A DNA stretch of 64,000 nucleotides, taken from NCBI GenBank assembly GCA_024226315.1, contig JAAELT010000286.1:1-64000 (forward strand), given 5' to 3'. A program made the position numbers and the translations under genes. Position 1 is the stretch's first letter. Each line of letters begins with the position of its first letter. The notes under the pieces were generated by a model that was not told the DNA's origin, ran no database searches, and saw only the letters and a program-made list of their open reading frames with translations. Below are positions 24,700 through 33,622 of this stretch, one piece after another. The stretch comes from a bacterium. Lineage in GTDB: Bacteria; Acidobacteriota; Thermoanaerobaculia; Multivoradales; J023.

Positions 24700-26649
24700 G
24701 TGAGCTCGAACCTGGGCGAGAAGGCCGCCACGAGTCCCTGGAGCCGCGCCGCTCTCCTGCTGATCCTGCTCGCCGGCCTGACGCTGCGGCTCTGGCACGG
24801 CAGTGTCGGATTGGAATACGGTCGCTTCTGGGACGAGATCCACGGTCTCAGGAATGTGCGCGCATTGCTGCTGACCGGGGATGTCGGCCCGCACCATCCG
24901 TTCTATCCGTCGCCCGTGTGGTCGGTGCCTCAGGCCGCGCTGCTGAAGGCGAGCGAGCTGACCCACGACCGCACCGGTGATCAGAGGTACCAGGTGCTCA
25001 ATGCCGAGCGTCATCCGACGCCGACTGCCTTCCGGCTTTGCCGTGGACTCATGGCGGTTTACGGCACGCTGGCGGTGCTGCTCGTCTTCCTCGTCGGCCG
25101 CCGGATGTTCTCGGCACGGGTGGGCCTGATCGCTGCTCTGTTGCTGGCATTCGCCCCCTGGCCAGTGCACGTCTCGGCCTACATCAAGCCCGACGCGCTG
25201 CTGCTGATGCTGACTGTCCTGGCCTGGCTCGCCTCGGTGGCGGCGATCGACCGGCCGACCGTGGCGCGCTACGTTGCCGCCGGTGTGGCGATCGCCCTGG
25301 CGATGAGCGCCAAGCTCACCGGCGGCCTGGTCGCTATTTGCCTGATGGTGGCGACCCTCGTTCTGTGGCGTGAGCGCCGGCGCTGGCTGCTGCTGGCCGC
25401 CGCCGGCGCCACCAGCGCGTTGACCTTCGTCCTGCTCAATCCAGCCTGGCGGCAGTATCTCGAATACCTCGAGCAGCTCAAGGACGAATACGCCGGGCAC
25501 GCCGATCGTGCCGGCGTCACGCGCGGCGCGTTTTTCTCCAAGCTGGCCGATTTCCTGACCGGCGACTACCTGCACGGTTTCCTGATCGGCGGTCTGTGCC
25601 TGGCCGGTCTCGTGCTGCTGGCCGCCAGGACGTGGACGCGGCGCGCCGCCCTGGGCGAGCTCGAGCGCGCCCGGCGGGTGATGCTCTTGATCGTGCCGCT
25701 GGTCTTCCCGGTGGCCTACGTCGCACAGACGCCGCACTTCAAGGCCAACAACCTGCTGCCGATCGCGCCCTTCATCACGGTGGCCGGTGCCTGGCTGCTG
25801 GTGGTCTGCTGGCAGTGGGCAGAGGAGCGCTGGCCGCCCCTTCGGCGAAGGTGGCCGGCAGCCCTGGCCTTCCTGGCGCTCGCCGCCTGGGTGGCGCCGC
25901 GGGGCTACGCCTACGTCTACCGGACCGTCACGCCTTCGACTCGCGACGCCGCTCTGCGGCTGATCGACGAACGGCTCGAGTCCCGCCACGCTCGGTTGAT
26001 CTATGCCGAGCGCACTGACGAGCCGAATCCTCCCTGGTGGGGCCGAAGACACTACGACTTCAAGGAAGGGCTGTCGGCGGTCGAGTGGGTCGATCGCCTC
26101 GAGGAAGTGCCGCCGGAGCGCCTCGAGCTGAGCGACGGCGTGCTGGTGGACGCCAGCCGCCTACGGGGGCCGGGGGCGTCGTTCTACCTGGCTCTGGGCG
26201 AGGGCCTGCCGCCGGATCGGCTCGCCCGTCTGGCCGCGAAGCCGTTCGAGCGGCGCGGGCCGGCGGTGGTCTACGGGCTTTTCACCCCCAGGCATCTGCC
26301 GCCGATCATCGATCTCGATCACCGAGCCTGCCAGGCCCAGGATCCCTCGTGCGCCGGCTGTCTGGAGTTGGATCTGCCGCCGGATCCGGATCCGCGGCTG
26401 GCCTACAGTTTCTACGCCTATTTCTCGTCCTCGGCGATCGGCACGACCCGCGCGCCGCCGCGGGCGGAGCTGGACCACAAGACGATCGAGCTGGTGCACG
26501 CCTCGAGGCGCCCGGAGCGCGGCGACCTGTTCCTGACGCCGCGCTTCCGGCTCGACGCCGCCACCGGCAGCGTGCGCTTTTGCCGCGACCAGCCTTTCGG
26601 CGAGGGCCAGCTCAAGATCCAACTCTTCCGCTGGGCGCCGTCGCGATGA
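24700..26649 (+). CDS. GT-C glycosyltransferase (GT39/ArnT-like), copy 1
   Basis: The protein is 649 residues from GTG 24700. After the first helix comes GRFWDEIHGLRNVRALLLTG, with the acidic pair in the first external loop that GT-C enzymes use for catalysis, then FYPSPVWSVP, RLCRGLMAVYG, VSAYIKPDALLLML and AMSAKLTGG. About ten helices reach to residue 420. The C-terminal 230 residues are extracytoplasmic and end in a beta-rich domain with a four-Cys cluster (CQAQDPSCAGC). Enzymes of this class transfer sugars from polyprenyl-phosphate donors to proteins, lipids or glycans outside the membrane. The acceptor is unknown. Its stop overlaps the start of a paralogue (ATGA), so they form an operon. 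Confidence 0.83.
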   Translation: MSSNLGEKAATSPWSRAALLLILLAGLTLRLWHGSVGLEYGRFWDEIHGLRNVRALLLTGDVGPHHPFYPSPVWSVPQAALLKASELTHDRTGDQRYQVLNAERHPTPTAFRLCRGLMAVYGTLAVLLVFLVGRRMFSARVGLIAALLLAFAPWPVHVSAYIKPDALLLMLTVLAWLASVAAIDRPTVARYVAAGVAIALAMSAKLTGGLVAICLMVATLVLWRERRRWLLLAAAGATSALTFVLLNPAWRQYLEYLEQLKDEYAGHADRAGVTRGAFFSKLADFLTGDYLHGFLIGGLCLAGLVLLAARTWTRRAALGELERARRVMLLIVPLVFPVAYVAQTPHFKANNLLPIAPFITVAGAWLLVVCWQWAEERWPPLRRRWPAALAFLALAAWVAPRGYAYVYRTVTPSTRDAALRLIDERLESRHARLIYAERTDEPNPPWWGRRHYDFKEGLSAVEWVDRLEEVPPERLELSDGVLVDASRLRGPGASFYLALGEGLPPDRLARLAAKPFERRGPAVVYGLFTPRHLPPIIDLDHRACQAQDPSCAGCLELDLPPDPDPRLAYSFYAYFSSSAIGTTRAPPRAELDHKTIELVHASRRPERGDLFLTPRFRLDAATGSVRFCRDQPFGEGQLKIQLFRWAPSR

Positions 26650-28604
26650 TGGGCTCTGGTGAGACGGTCGGCGCGGCTGGTCGGGTCACCGGCCGGTGGT
26701 CCTGGCTACTGCTGTCGCTGGTGGTGCTCGCCGGCCTGGTGTTGCGGATCTGGTTCGGCAGCTGGGACCTGAACCAGGGGCGATTCTGGGACGAGCGCTA
26801 CAGCCTGCTCAACATCCTCTCGGTCTACCAGACCGGCGAGCTGAAACCGGTCAACGCCTACTACCCGTCGCCGGTGTTCAATCTGCCGCCTGCCGCCTTG
26901 CTGCGAGCCAGCGAGGCGACCCACCAGCGCACCGGCGATCGCCGGTTCCAGGTGCTCGACCAGCGCGACCGGGCCAGGCCGGTCACCTATCGGCTTTGCC
27001 GCGGTCTGCAGGCGATCTACGGCGCGGCCGCGATCGTGTTCGTCTTTCTCGCCGGGCGCGCCGCGTTCTCCACACCGGTCGGGCTGCTGAGCGCGGTGAT
27101 CGTGGCGTTCGCTCCCTGGCCGATCCACGCATCCGGCTACCTCAAGCCCGACTCGCTGCTGCTGATGACCATCGCGCTGGCGCTCCATGCTTCTCTGGCG
27201 GCATTCGGCAGACCGACGATCGGCCGTTATCTGTGGGCCGGCCTCACCATTGCCCTGGCGATGAGCAGCAAGTTGACCGGCGGCATGATCGCACTGTCCC
27301 TGGTGGCGGCGACGCTGCTCGGCGGCTGGCGCGATCGGCGCCGGTGGGCGTTGCTGGTGGCCGCGGGGGCGGCGAGCGCGGTGTCGTTCGTCCTGCTCAA
27401 CCCCTACTGGATGCACTATTTCAGGTATCTACAGGGGCTCAAACGCGACTACGCCTATCGTGCGGAGCTCCATGACTCCAGCCGGCTCGCCATGCCCGGC
27501 GAAGTCTTCGGTTTCGTCACCGGTGAATACCTGCACGGATTCCTGCTCGGGGCCCTGGGCCTGATCGGTCTGGCACTGCTCGCCGTCACGGTAGTCGCGA
27601 GCCGCCTCGGCGTGGACAGGCTGGAGCGCGCCCGGCGTGGCATGCTGGTCGCCTTCCCGGCGATCTACACGGCCGTCTACATCGCGCAGACGCCGTACTT
27701 CAAGGCCAACAACTTCCTGCCCCTGGTGCCGTTCACCTCGATCTCGATCGCCTGGATGCTGGTGAGCGGCTGGTGCTGGGTGGTCGGGCGCTGGCCGGTG
27801 CCGCGCCGGCGGGCGCTCGGCATGGTGTTGTTCAGCCTGCTCACTCTGTGGCTCGCCTCCCGCGGTTATCTCTACGTCTACCGCAGCTACACGCCGACCA
27901 CGTTCGACGTCGCGTTGGATTTCCTCGAGCGGCGACTGCGGCCGCCGCACGCGCGCCTGGTCTTCCGGGAGAGTTGGCGCCCGCCCGATCCGCCGTGCTC
28001 TCGGGTTGGTGAGAAGTTCGGCCGTGGGCTCGCGGCGGCCGTGGCAGCCGACCGTCTCGACGAGTTGACGGCCACGGAGCTCGAGCGCAGCGACGGCATG
28101 ATCTTCTTCGAGCACCGTTTGGCGAGCGAGAGCTCGGATTTCTACCGGCGGCAGGTCGATCGCTGGCCCGGGCACCGGGTCAGGATCTTCGAGGCCGAGT
28201 CGTTTCGTCACCGCGGACCGACGGTGGTCGCCGTGCTGAATCGCCCGAAACCGGTTGGACCGATCATCGATCTGGAGCCGCGTTCCTGTGGCCAGGGCTG
28301 CCTGGCGATGGATCTGCCCACGGATCCCGACTCCGGCGAGTCCTTCAATCTCTATCTCTATCTGACCCACGCGATCCTCGGACCGGCCGGTGAGGCGCCG
28401 CGGGCGCAGCTTGGGGAGCGGGTGATGGATCTCGTACCCGTGGCTGGCCAGCGCAATGGCAACCTCTACTTGACTCCGCGGTTCGTTCTCGACGGCTCGG
28501 TAACGGAGATGCGGTTGATCCGGGAGTCGGTTTTCGGTGACGGTCTACTGAAGGCGCAGCTCTTTCGCTGGACGTTCGAGGCCGGGCACGTGACGGGACC
28601 GTGA
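26646..28604 (+). CDS. GT-C glycosyltransferase (GT39/ArnT-like), copy 2
   Basis: The protein is 652 residues, starting with ATG 26646 that overlaps the previous stop. It is collinear with copy 1 throughout: GRFWDERYSLLNILS for the first-loop acidic pair, YYPSPVFNLPPAALLRASE, RLCRGLQAIYG, ASGYLKPDSLLLM, AMSSKLTGG, QTPYFKANNFLPL and the C-terminal GNLYLTPRFVLDGS. The two clearly arose by tandem duplication and have since diverged substantially, which suggests different acceptors or a heterodimer. The C-terminal domain again has a Cys pair (CGQGC). It presumably uses the lipid-linked sugar made by the neighbouring UbiA-family enzyme, but that link is inferred from proximity. Confidence 0.83.
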   Translation: MMGSGETVGAAGRVTGRWSWLLLSLVVLAGLVLRIWFGSWDLNQGRFWDERYSLLNILSVYQTGELKPVNAYYPSPVFNLPPAALLRASEATHQRTGDRRFQVLDQRDRARPVTYRLCRGLQAIYGAAAIVFVFLAGRAAFSTPVGLLSAVIVAFAPWPIHASGYLKPDSLLLMTIALALHASLAAFGRPTIGRYLWAGLTIALAMSSKLTGGMIALSLVAATLLGGWRDRRRWALLVAAGAASAVSFVLLNPYWMHYFRYLQGLKRDYAYRAELHDSSRLAMPGEVFGFVTGEYLHGFLLGALGLIGLALLAVTVVASRLGVDRLERARRGMLVAFPAIYTAVYIAQTPYFKANNFLPLVPFTSISIAWMLVSGWCWVVGRWPVPRRRALGMVLFSLLTLWLASRGYLYVYRSYTPTTFDVALDFLERRLRPPHARLVFRESWRPPDPPCSRVGEKFGRGLAAAVAADRLDELTATELERSDGMIFFEHRLASESSDFYRRQVDRWPGHRVRIFEAESFRHRGPTVVAVLNRPKPVGPIIDLEPRSCGQGCLAMDLPTDPDSGESFNLYLYLTHAILGPAGEAPRAQLGERVMDLVPVAGQRNGNLYLTPRFVLDGSVTEMRLIRESVFGDGLLKAQLFRWTFEAGHVTGP

Positions 28605-28685
28605 CGAAGTCGTGATCGGCCAACCACCCGGCCTCGGTGCCGGACCGTCAGGATCGGTGCATCAAAACAACCGCGGAGGTTCCCG

Positions 28686-29309
28686 ATGCATCGAAGCCGT
28701 CTCATCGTCCCCGGTCCCACAAGGCGTTTCTTCAAGTACTTCACCTTGATCCTCCTGGCGCTGGTATGCCTGGGCTGCCGTACCTGCAGACAGGCCGGGC
28801 CGGAGCCTGGCCCGGGCTTGCCGACTTCCGAGACAGTGTCTTCTGGCCAGACCGTGCCCCCGGCCGACGTGCCTTCGCCGTCGCTGGGGCCGGTGTCGTT
28901 ATCCGATCCCGTTCCGTCGCGGTCGCTGACGGCCGAGGAGCTCGACGAGGACGTGCACGGCGCTGGCCTGCTGGTCGACGTCCACTTCGACCTGGATCGG
29001 TTCGAGCTCACGGAGGAGGCACGTGCGGACCTGGCACACAACGCCCACTACCTGAGCGACGCGTCGTCCGTGCGGCTGCTGATCGAGGGGCACTGCGACG
29101 AGCGTGGCACCAATGAGTACAACCTGGCCCTGGGCCAGCTGCGGGCGGGCGCGGCGCGCGAATACCTGATGCGTCTGGGGGTTGGCGGCGACCGGCTCGA
29201 CACCATCAGCTACGGTGAGGACCGGGGGGTGTGCGTCGAGTCGCGGGAGACCTGCTGGTGGCGCAATCGCCGCGCCTACTTTCGGATCGCCTCCACCTCC
29301 AAACGATAG
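28686..29309 (+). CDS. Pal/OmpA-like peptidoglycan-associated lipoprotein
   Basis: The protein is 207 residues. A basic N-terminus and hydrophobic stretch lead to the lipobox LVCLGC, so the mature protein would be lipid-anchored at this Cys. A Pro/Ser-rich linker of about 70 residues precedes the OmpA-C domain: VHFDLDRFELTEEARADL, then LIEGHCDERGTNEYNLALGQ and AYFRI. The Asp and Arg of the GHxDxRGTxEYN segment bind meso-diaminopimelate of peptidoglycan in Pal proteins. The gene is not next to tol genes. An unusual CVESRETCWWRNRR replaces the expected shorter stretch near the end and contains two Cys. Its 3' end overlaps the convergent response regulator gene by 34 nt. Confidence 0.86.
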   Translation: MHRSRLIVPGPTRRFFKYFTLILLALVCLGCRTCRQAGPEPGPGLPTSETVSSGQTVPPADVPSPSLGPVSLSDPVPSRSLTAEELDEDVHGAGLLVDVHFDLDRFELTEEARADLAHNAHYLSDASSVRLLIEGHCDERGTNEYNLALGQLRAGAAREYLMRLGVGGDRLDTISYGEDRGVCVESRETCWWRNRRAYFRIASTSKR

Positions 29310-29989
29310 CCGACACCGCGCAGGGTGCGGAACTGGAAGTTGGAGGCGGGGCTCCAGGCAAGCTTCTTCTTGAGGCTGGAGACGAAGTTGTCGACCGTAC
29401 GGGCGTCAATCACCACGCTGGGCCCCCAGACCTCGTCGAGGATGCGATCACGGGTCAGCGCCTCGCCCTCGTGCCTGAGGAACAGCGCCAGCAGATCGAG
29501 CTCGGTACGGGTGAGATCGACCGGGGCTCCAGCGGAGTCGTGTACTGAACGAGCCCTGGTGTCGAGGTGGAAGCCGCCGAAGCGGAAGGTCTCGGCGGGC
29601 GGGCCGGCCCGGCGACGCAACAGCGCCCGCACGCGAGCCAGCAGCTCGCGTAGGCGGTAGGGCTTGGTGAGGAAGTCGTCGGCCCCGGCGTCGAAGCCGC
29701 GCACCAGATCGTCCTCCAGTGTGCGAGCGGTGAGCATCAGGATCGGCGCTTCCAGGCGCCGATCCCGCAACTCCCGGCACAGGCTGTAGCCGTCGACGTC
29801 GGGCAGCATGATGTCGAGGATGATCAAATCCGCCGCAAGCCGCTCGGCCCCTTCTCCCAGCAGACGGGCCCGGGCCTCGACGCCGCTGGCCGTGCTCGAC
29901 ACGCGGTAGCCTTCTTCTTCCAGGTTGTCGGCGAGCACCAGGCGCAAGCTGGCGTCGTCCTCGACGACCAGGATCTCCGCGTCTTTCAC
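29276..29989 (-). CDS. OmpR/PhoB-family response regulator
   Basis: The protein is 237 residues. The receiver domain has the acidic pair D11/D12, the phosphoacceptor D59 in LIILDIMLP, T87 in MLTART and K109 in FLTKPYR. The C-terminal winged-helix domain follows (LTRTELDLLALFLRHEGEAL, then ARTVDNFVSSLKKKL, RTLRGVGYRL), which binds DNA. All signalling residues are present. Its start overlaps the histidine kinase stop by 4 nt, so it is the obvious partner and is produced by translational coupling. The target genes are unknown; the closest candidate is the convergent Pal-like gene, with which it shares its 3' end. Confidence 0.93.
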   Translation of the reverse strand: MKDAEILVVEDDASLRLVLADNLEEEGYRVSSTASGVEARARLLGEGAERLAADLIILDIMLPDVDGYSLCRELRDRRLEAPILMLTARTLEDDLVRGFDAGADDFLTKPYRLRELLARVRALLRRRAGPPAETFRFGGFHLDTRARSVHDSAGAPVDLTRTELDLLALFLRHEGEALTRDRILDEVWGPSVVIDARTVDNFVSSLKKKLAWSPASNFQFRTLRGVGYRLEVEAIRK

Positions 29990-31827
29990 GGTCGTGCTTC
30001 CAGAGACGGGATCTCGATCCGGAAGGTGGTGCCTTCCGGCCCGGAGTCGGCGACTCGAATGGAGCCGCGATGTAGCTCCACCACCCGCCGGCAGATGGCC
30101 AGCCCGAGACCGGTACCGACACTGCTCGCATCGCTCTCCGGCGGGCGGTAGAAGTCGTCGAAGATTTTTGGCCGCTCAGGTTCCGGGATGCCGCGACCAT
30201 TGTCGCGCACCAGGATTTCGATGCCGCCTTCGGCGACCGTGCGGTGCTCGACAGCGAAGATCACAGGATCTCGGTCGTTGTAGGCGCAGGCATTGCGTAC
30301 CAGGTTCGCGAACATCAGCTTCATGAGCTCGGGATCCGCGACCAGGTCACCGTCAGGCATTTGCTCCAGCGTTACCTCGCGGTCAACGTGGGTTTCGACT
30401 TCCGAGCGGACCTCGGCGAGCAGCTCGTCCAGTGACAGGAGTGAGAGTCGGGGCTCGATGCGCCCTTTCTCGAGCCGATTGAAGGACAGTATATTCCCGA
30501 CCAGGAAGTTCAAGCGATCGATCTCCCGCACGATGCGCTCGGGGTAGTCCTTGAGCTCCGGTCCCCGCGCACGCTTCGCCACGGTCTCCGCCAGCAGCCG
30601 CACCGAAGCCAGCGGCGTTTTGAGCTCGTGGGAGACGGTGGCGATGAGCTCGGAGCGCACCGCCAGCAGCCGAGCTCGGCGGGCCTGGAGCGCGATCGCC
30701 AGGCCCGCCATCGACAACCCCAGGACCGCGGCGAGCGCCACCAGGCCGGCCTTCATTTGATGACGCCTCTCGGTCACCGCGAGCAGACGCTGCCATCGAT
30801 CAGATGCGAGACGCAGCTCGAGCTCGCGAACGGGCAGGGCGAGCGAGGAAGGCTCCGGCACGAGTCGGAGCACCTCGTCCTCGGTCGACAAGCCGCGCTC
30901 GCGCATGTCGCGAGTGACTTCCTCCAAGACCAGGCGCAGCTCGACAGCCACGCCGGCGACCGAGCCCTCGACATCGGGCCCGGCGAGCCAGCGGCCGGCG
31001 GCCAGTAGGGTCGGTTCGCCGACTTCAGCGGGAATAACCAGGGGACGGGCGCTGGCGTCCCGCGAGCGTTCCAGGAACGGCTGATGCGGCACATTCGCGT
31101 CCGCGGCCAGCTCCACCAGCCGTTCACAGAGGAATAGGAAGTCCGGACGGGTGAACCGTTCGCGGTGCTCGAGCAGCAGCCGGGACAGATCCCGAATGCG
31201 GCCGCCGCGTCCGTCGTCGAGTCCGTCGTGGAGTAACGCTCGAAGCAGCTCGGGCGCCGGTTCGCTGTCCCGCGCGAAGACGTGGAGAAGCGCCAACGCC
31301 GCTGGCAGGTCGCGTTCGGCGGCGATCCGGTAGCGTGACCGGTGCCGGAGGAGCGTGCGAAACGAGGACTCGATCCAAGTCTCGTCACCAGCGCGCAGCG
31401 CGGCTGAGAAGGCTCGGTGGAGTGCCAGTCGCTCGCCCCAGGGAGTGGCGGTATCGCCGTCCGGTAGCTCGCCGGCGACGAGAGCTTCGAACAGCTTGCG
31501 TGCCGGGGTTTCGGAACCGGGCCGGAAGCTGAACAAGCGGGGCAGCAGCTGTCTGCCACGCTCGAACCTCAGCAGGTGGCCGGCTGGTAGGAGCGGATCG
31601 CGGGCGGCTCGGGCGCTCCGCGCAGTCGCAGTCGCCAGTGTCCGATCGAGATGTCGCGCGAGAATCGTGTGGGCGACTTGCTCGAGCGCCCGCCGCTGGC
31701 TCTCGATCGCCTGCCGAGCCTCGTCGCGCTCCCGCCTGAAGACCCGCTCGAGACCGATCAAGCCCGACGTCAGCACGGTGAGACAGAGGACGAGAGCCAG
31801 GACGGTCGGCAGCAGTCGGCGCAGCAT
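29986..31827 (-). CDS. Membrane sensor histidine kinase
   Basis: The protein is 613 residues from ATG 31827. There is an N-terminal helix (TVLALVLCLTVLTSGLIGL), a large extracytoplasmic sensor of about 340 residues with no recognisable fold, a second helix (GLVALAAVLGLSMAGLAIAL), then HisKA with the H-box VSHELKTPLASVRLL near residue 397 and HATPase_c with N-box (MFANLVRNACAYND), G1 (VRDNGRGIPE), F-box (IFDDFYRP) and G2 (GTGLGLAICRRVVELHRG). All catalytic boxes are intact. The sensor is rich in Arg/Leu helices. It overlaps the upstream vWA gene (TAATG) and the downstream response regulator gene, so the three form one translational unit. Confidence 0.92.
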   Translation of the reverse strand: MLRRLLPTVLALVLCLTVLTSGLIGLERVFRRERDEARQAIESQRRALEQVAHTILARHLDRTLATATARSARAARDPLLPAGHLLRFERGRQLLPRLFSFRPGSETPARKLFEALVAGELPDGDTATPWGERLALHRAFSAALRAGDETWIESSFRTLLRHRSRYRIAAERDLPAALALLHVFARDSEPAPELLRALLHDGLDDGRGGRIRDLSRLLLEHRERFTRPDFLFLCERLVELAADANVPHQPFLERSRDASARPLVIPAEVGEPTLLAAGRWLAGPDVEGSVAGVAVELRLVLEEVTRDMRERGLSTEDEVLRLVPEPSSLALPVRELELRLASDRWQRLLAVTERRHQMKAGLVALAAVLGLSMAGLAIALQARRARLLAVRSELIATVSHELKTPLASVRLLAETVAKRARGPELKDYPERIVREIDRLNFLVGNILSFNRLEKGRIEPRLSLLSLDELLAEVRSEVETHVDREVTLEQMPDGDLVADPELMKLMFANLVRNACAYNDRDPVIFAVEHRTVAEGGIEILVRDNGRGIPEPERPKIFDDFYRPPESDASSVGTGLGLAICRRVVELHRGSIRVADSGPEGTTFRIEIPSLEARP

Positions 31828-33419
31828 TATTCGAGGATCCGTAGGTGTTCGAATGGTACCGGCAGCGCGTCGTTTTGGGCCGCCGGCTGGCGTCGGCGAT
31901 CGAGGTCTCGTGCTCGGAGGACGAGGTAACGCAGCTCGGCAGTCTCTGGCGCAGTCCGCTGCTCGCCCTCCAGCAGACGAAAGGTCCGCAGGAGCCGAGA
32001 GTAGCTCGTATCGCGGGCCCAGTAGGAGCCGACGAGCTTCTCTCCGAAGGATGCCGCGATCCAAGGCAGCAAGGCTGTCGACGGCGCGCGGGGAGCGGAA
32101 CGCGGAGCCAGGATCGTCTCCAGGCGGCGGAGTCCGCCGTCACTGGACTCACCGTTGCCCGGCTCGCGGTAGTGGGTGTGGACGGTGCCGAGGCGGAGAC
32201 GGTGTCGCATGGCGAGACGGACTTCGTAGAATACCGTTGCGCTGTCACCGCTGCCCAGGTCCTCGGCCTCGAACCGTCGGCCACCCGGAACAGAAGCGAT
32301 GGCCGCGTCTCCCAAGAGCCGGTACCGCGCGACCGCCTCCGGGTCGAGCTCCACGCTGCAGACCACGTCTCGGGCAGTCAGCTGGAGGCTGGCTTCGAGC
32401 TCCGTGGTCAGCCAGCCCTGGATGGCTCCCGGGTGGTCGATCACCGCCGTGCGTCCGTCGCCCCAGCGCGTCAGCCGTTCGAGGGGTGTCATCGCGTCGT
32501 GCGTCGCGTTCGGCAATGCGAAGGCGGAGAGCAGTCGACCACGCTCAGCCTGTCGGCGCACTTCGGCGAACAGGGCGACGCCCGGGGAGCTGCCGAGCGA
32601 ACCGTCCGAGATTAGGAAGATCCGGCGTGAACGCTGGGTCTCGGCGAGGCCATCCAGCATCGCGTAGCCGAGCCGCAGACCCTCACGAAGGCTTGGCCTG
32701 GATGTCGGCTGCAGGTCGCGGAGAGCACGCTCGAGGTCCGAGCGGCGGGCCGAGCTGACGGGTTCCAGGACCGTTCGGCCGCGGCCGCCGTGGGCCACCA
32801 GACCCAACCGATCGCGCTCACCAAGGGCCCGCGCCAGGTGGCGGAGGGTGCTCGCGGCGAGCTCGAGAGCGTCGGTCCCGGAAACCTCGACGATCGCCAC
32901 AACGTCGGCCGCCGGGCGGTCCGTGTGCGCGGCTCGCAGGTCGATTTTCAGCACATGGAAGCCAGCTCGTACCGGCGAGGGGAAGAGCTGAGCGGTAAGG
33001 CTCAGCGGAACACTCCGAGGCGTCGGATCGCCCTGGTCGAACGCGCTCGCGAAACCCCCGGGCCGGATTGCCCCTGCCGGCGGTAGGCGGCCGTGGTCGA
33101 TGTACCAGCGGGACAGAGCATAGGCAGCGCCGGAGCTGTCGATCGGCCACATCGAGGTTTCTTCGAGCGCGGTATCGACCATCGGGCCCGATTTCTCGGG
33201 CTCGAGGACGCCGATTCCGGGCGCTCTGCCTTCCAGGATCGGTACTGACCCGAAATCGATCGGCGAAGGCTCAGCGGCGACTTCCGCCGTCGTCGATTCT
33301 TGTGGTCGAGACGACGGCGTCGCAATCGCGCTCGGTAGCTCGACCACCGCCAGCGTTACGCCGGCGAGCCAAATCCTGATTGCCGCGCCAGGCAACATTT
33401 TTGCCTTCGAACCAGCCAT
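31827..33419 (-). CDS. Secreted vWA-domain protein (YfbK-like) in two-component operon
   Basis: The protein is 530 residues. A signal-like N-terminus is followed by a segment like the YfbK N-terminal domain (WYIDHGRLPPAGAIRPGGFA) and a von Willebrand A domain (HVLKIDLRAA, VAIVEVSGTDALELA, LGLVAHGG, RIFLISDGSLGS). The usual MIDAS motif DxSxS reads ExSxT here, so metal binding may be altered or lost. The C-terminal 150 residues are helical (LLRTFRLLEGEQRTAPE). A GTG at 33422 is an alternative start. Proteins of this type have no settled function. Its stop overlaps the histidine kinase start (TAATG), which suggests that it is a sensing accessory or client of that kinase. Confidence 0.78.
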   Translation of the reverse strand: MAGSKAKMLPGAAIRIWLAGVTLAVVELPSAIATPSSRPQESTTAEVAAEPSPIDFGSVPILEGRAPGIGVLEPEKSGPMVDTALEETSMWPIDSSGAAYALSRWYIDHGRLPPAGAIRPGGFASAFDQGDPTPRSVPLSLTAQLFPSPVRAGFHVLKIDLRAAHTDRPAADVVAIVEVSGTDALELAASTLRHLARALGERDRLGLVAHGGRGRTVLEPVSSARRSDLERALRDLQPTSRPSLREGLRLGYAMLDGLAETQRSRRIFLISDGSLGSSPGVALFAEVRRQAERGRLLSAFALPNATHDAMTPLERLTRWGDGRTAVIDHPGAIQGWLTTELEASLQLTARDVVCSVELDPEAVARYRLLGDAAIASVPGGRRFEAEDLGSGDSATVFYEVRLAMRHRLRLGTVHTHYREPGNGESSDGGLRRLETILAPRSAPRAPSTALLPWIAASFGEKLVGSYWARDTSYSRLLRTFRLLEGEQRTAPETAELRYLVLRARDLDRRRQPAAQNDALPVPFEHLRILE

Positions 33420-33609
33420 CACTCGATCGGGGATGGTGACATGGTGGCGCGGGACTCGGATCCGTCGATGATCATGCCTCGGTCATGGTTTCGTCATGGC
33501 TCGGGCGGTTTCAGAGAGGTTCTTCAGGATTCAATGAAATCGACCTATTGAACTTCGATCATTCTGTACCGATCACCGAATCGTAATCACGAAAGTAAGA
33601 CTGGGCTTG

Positions 33610-33615
33610 TACAAT
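33610..33615 (+). promoter_or_regulatory. -10 box for receiver-domain gene
   Basis: TACAAT lies 7 nt before ATG 33623. The upstream spacer is AT-richer than the neighbourhood. No ribosome binding site fits between, so a leaderless transcript is likely. Confidence 0.5.
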
Positions 33616-33622
33616 TTGTCTC

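Noticed and set aside
28868..29309. Tol-Pal operon context for the Pal-like lipoprotein
   Set aside because: No tolA, tolB, tolQ or tolR genes are adjacent; only the Pal-like gene is present.
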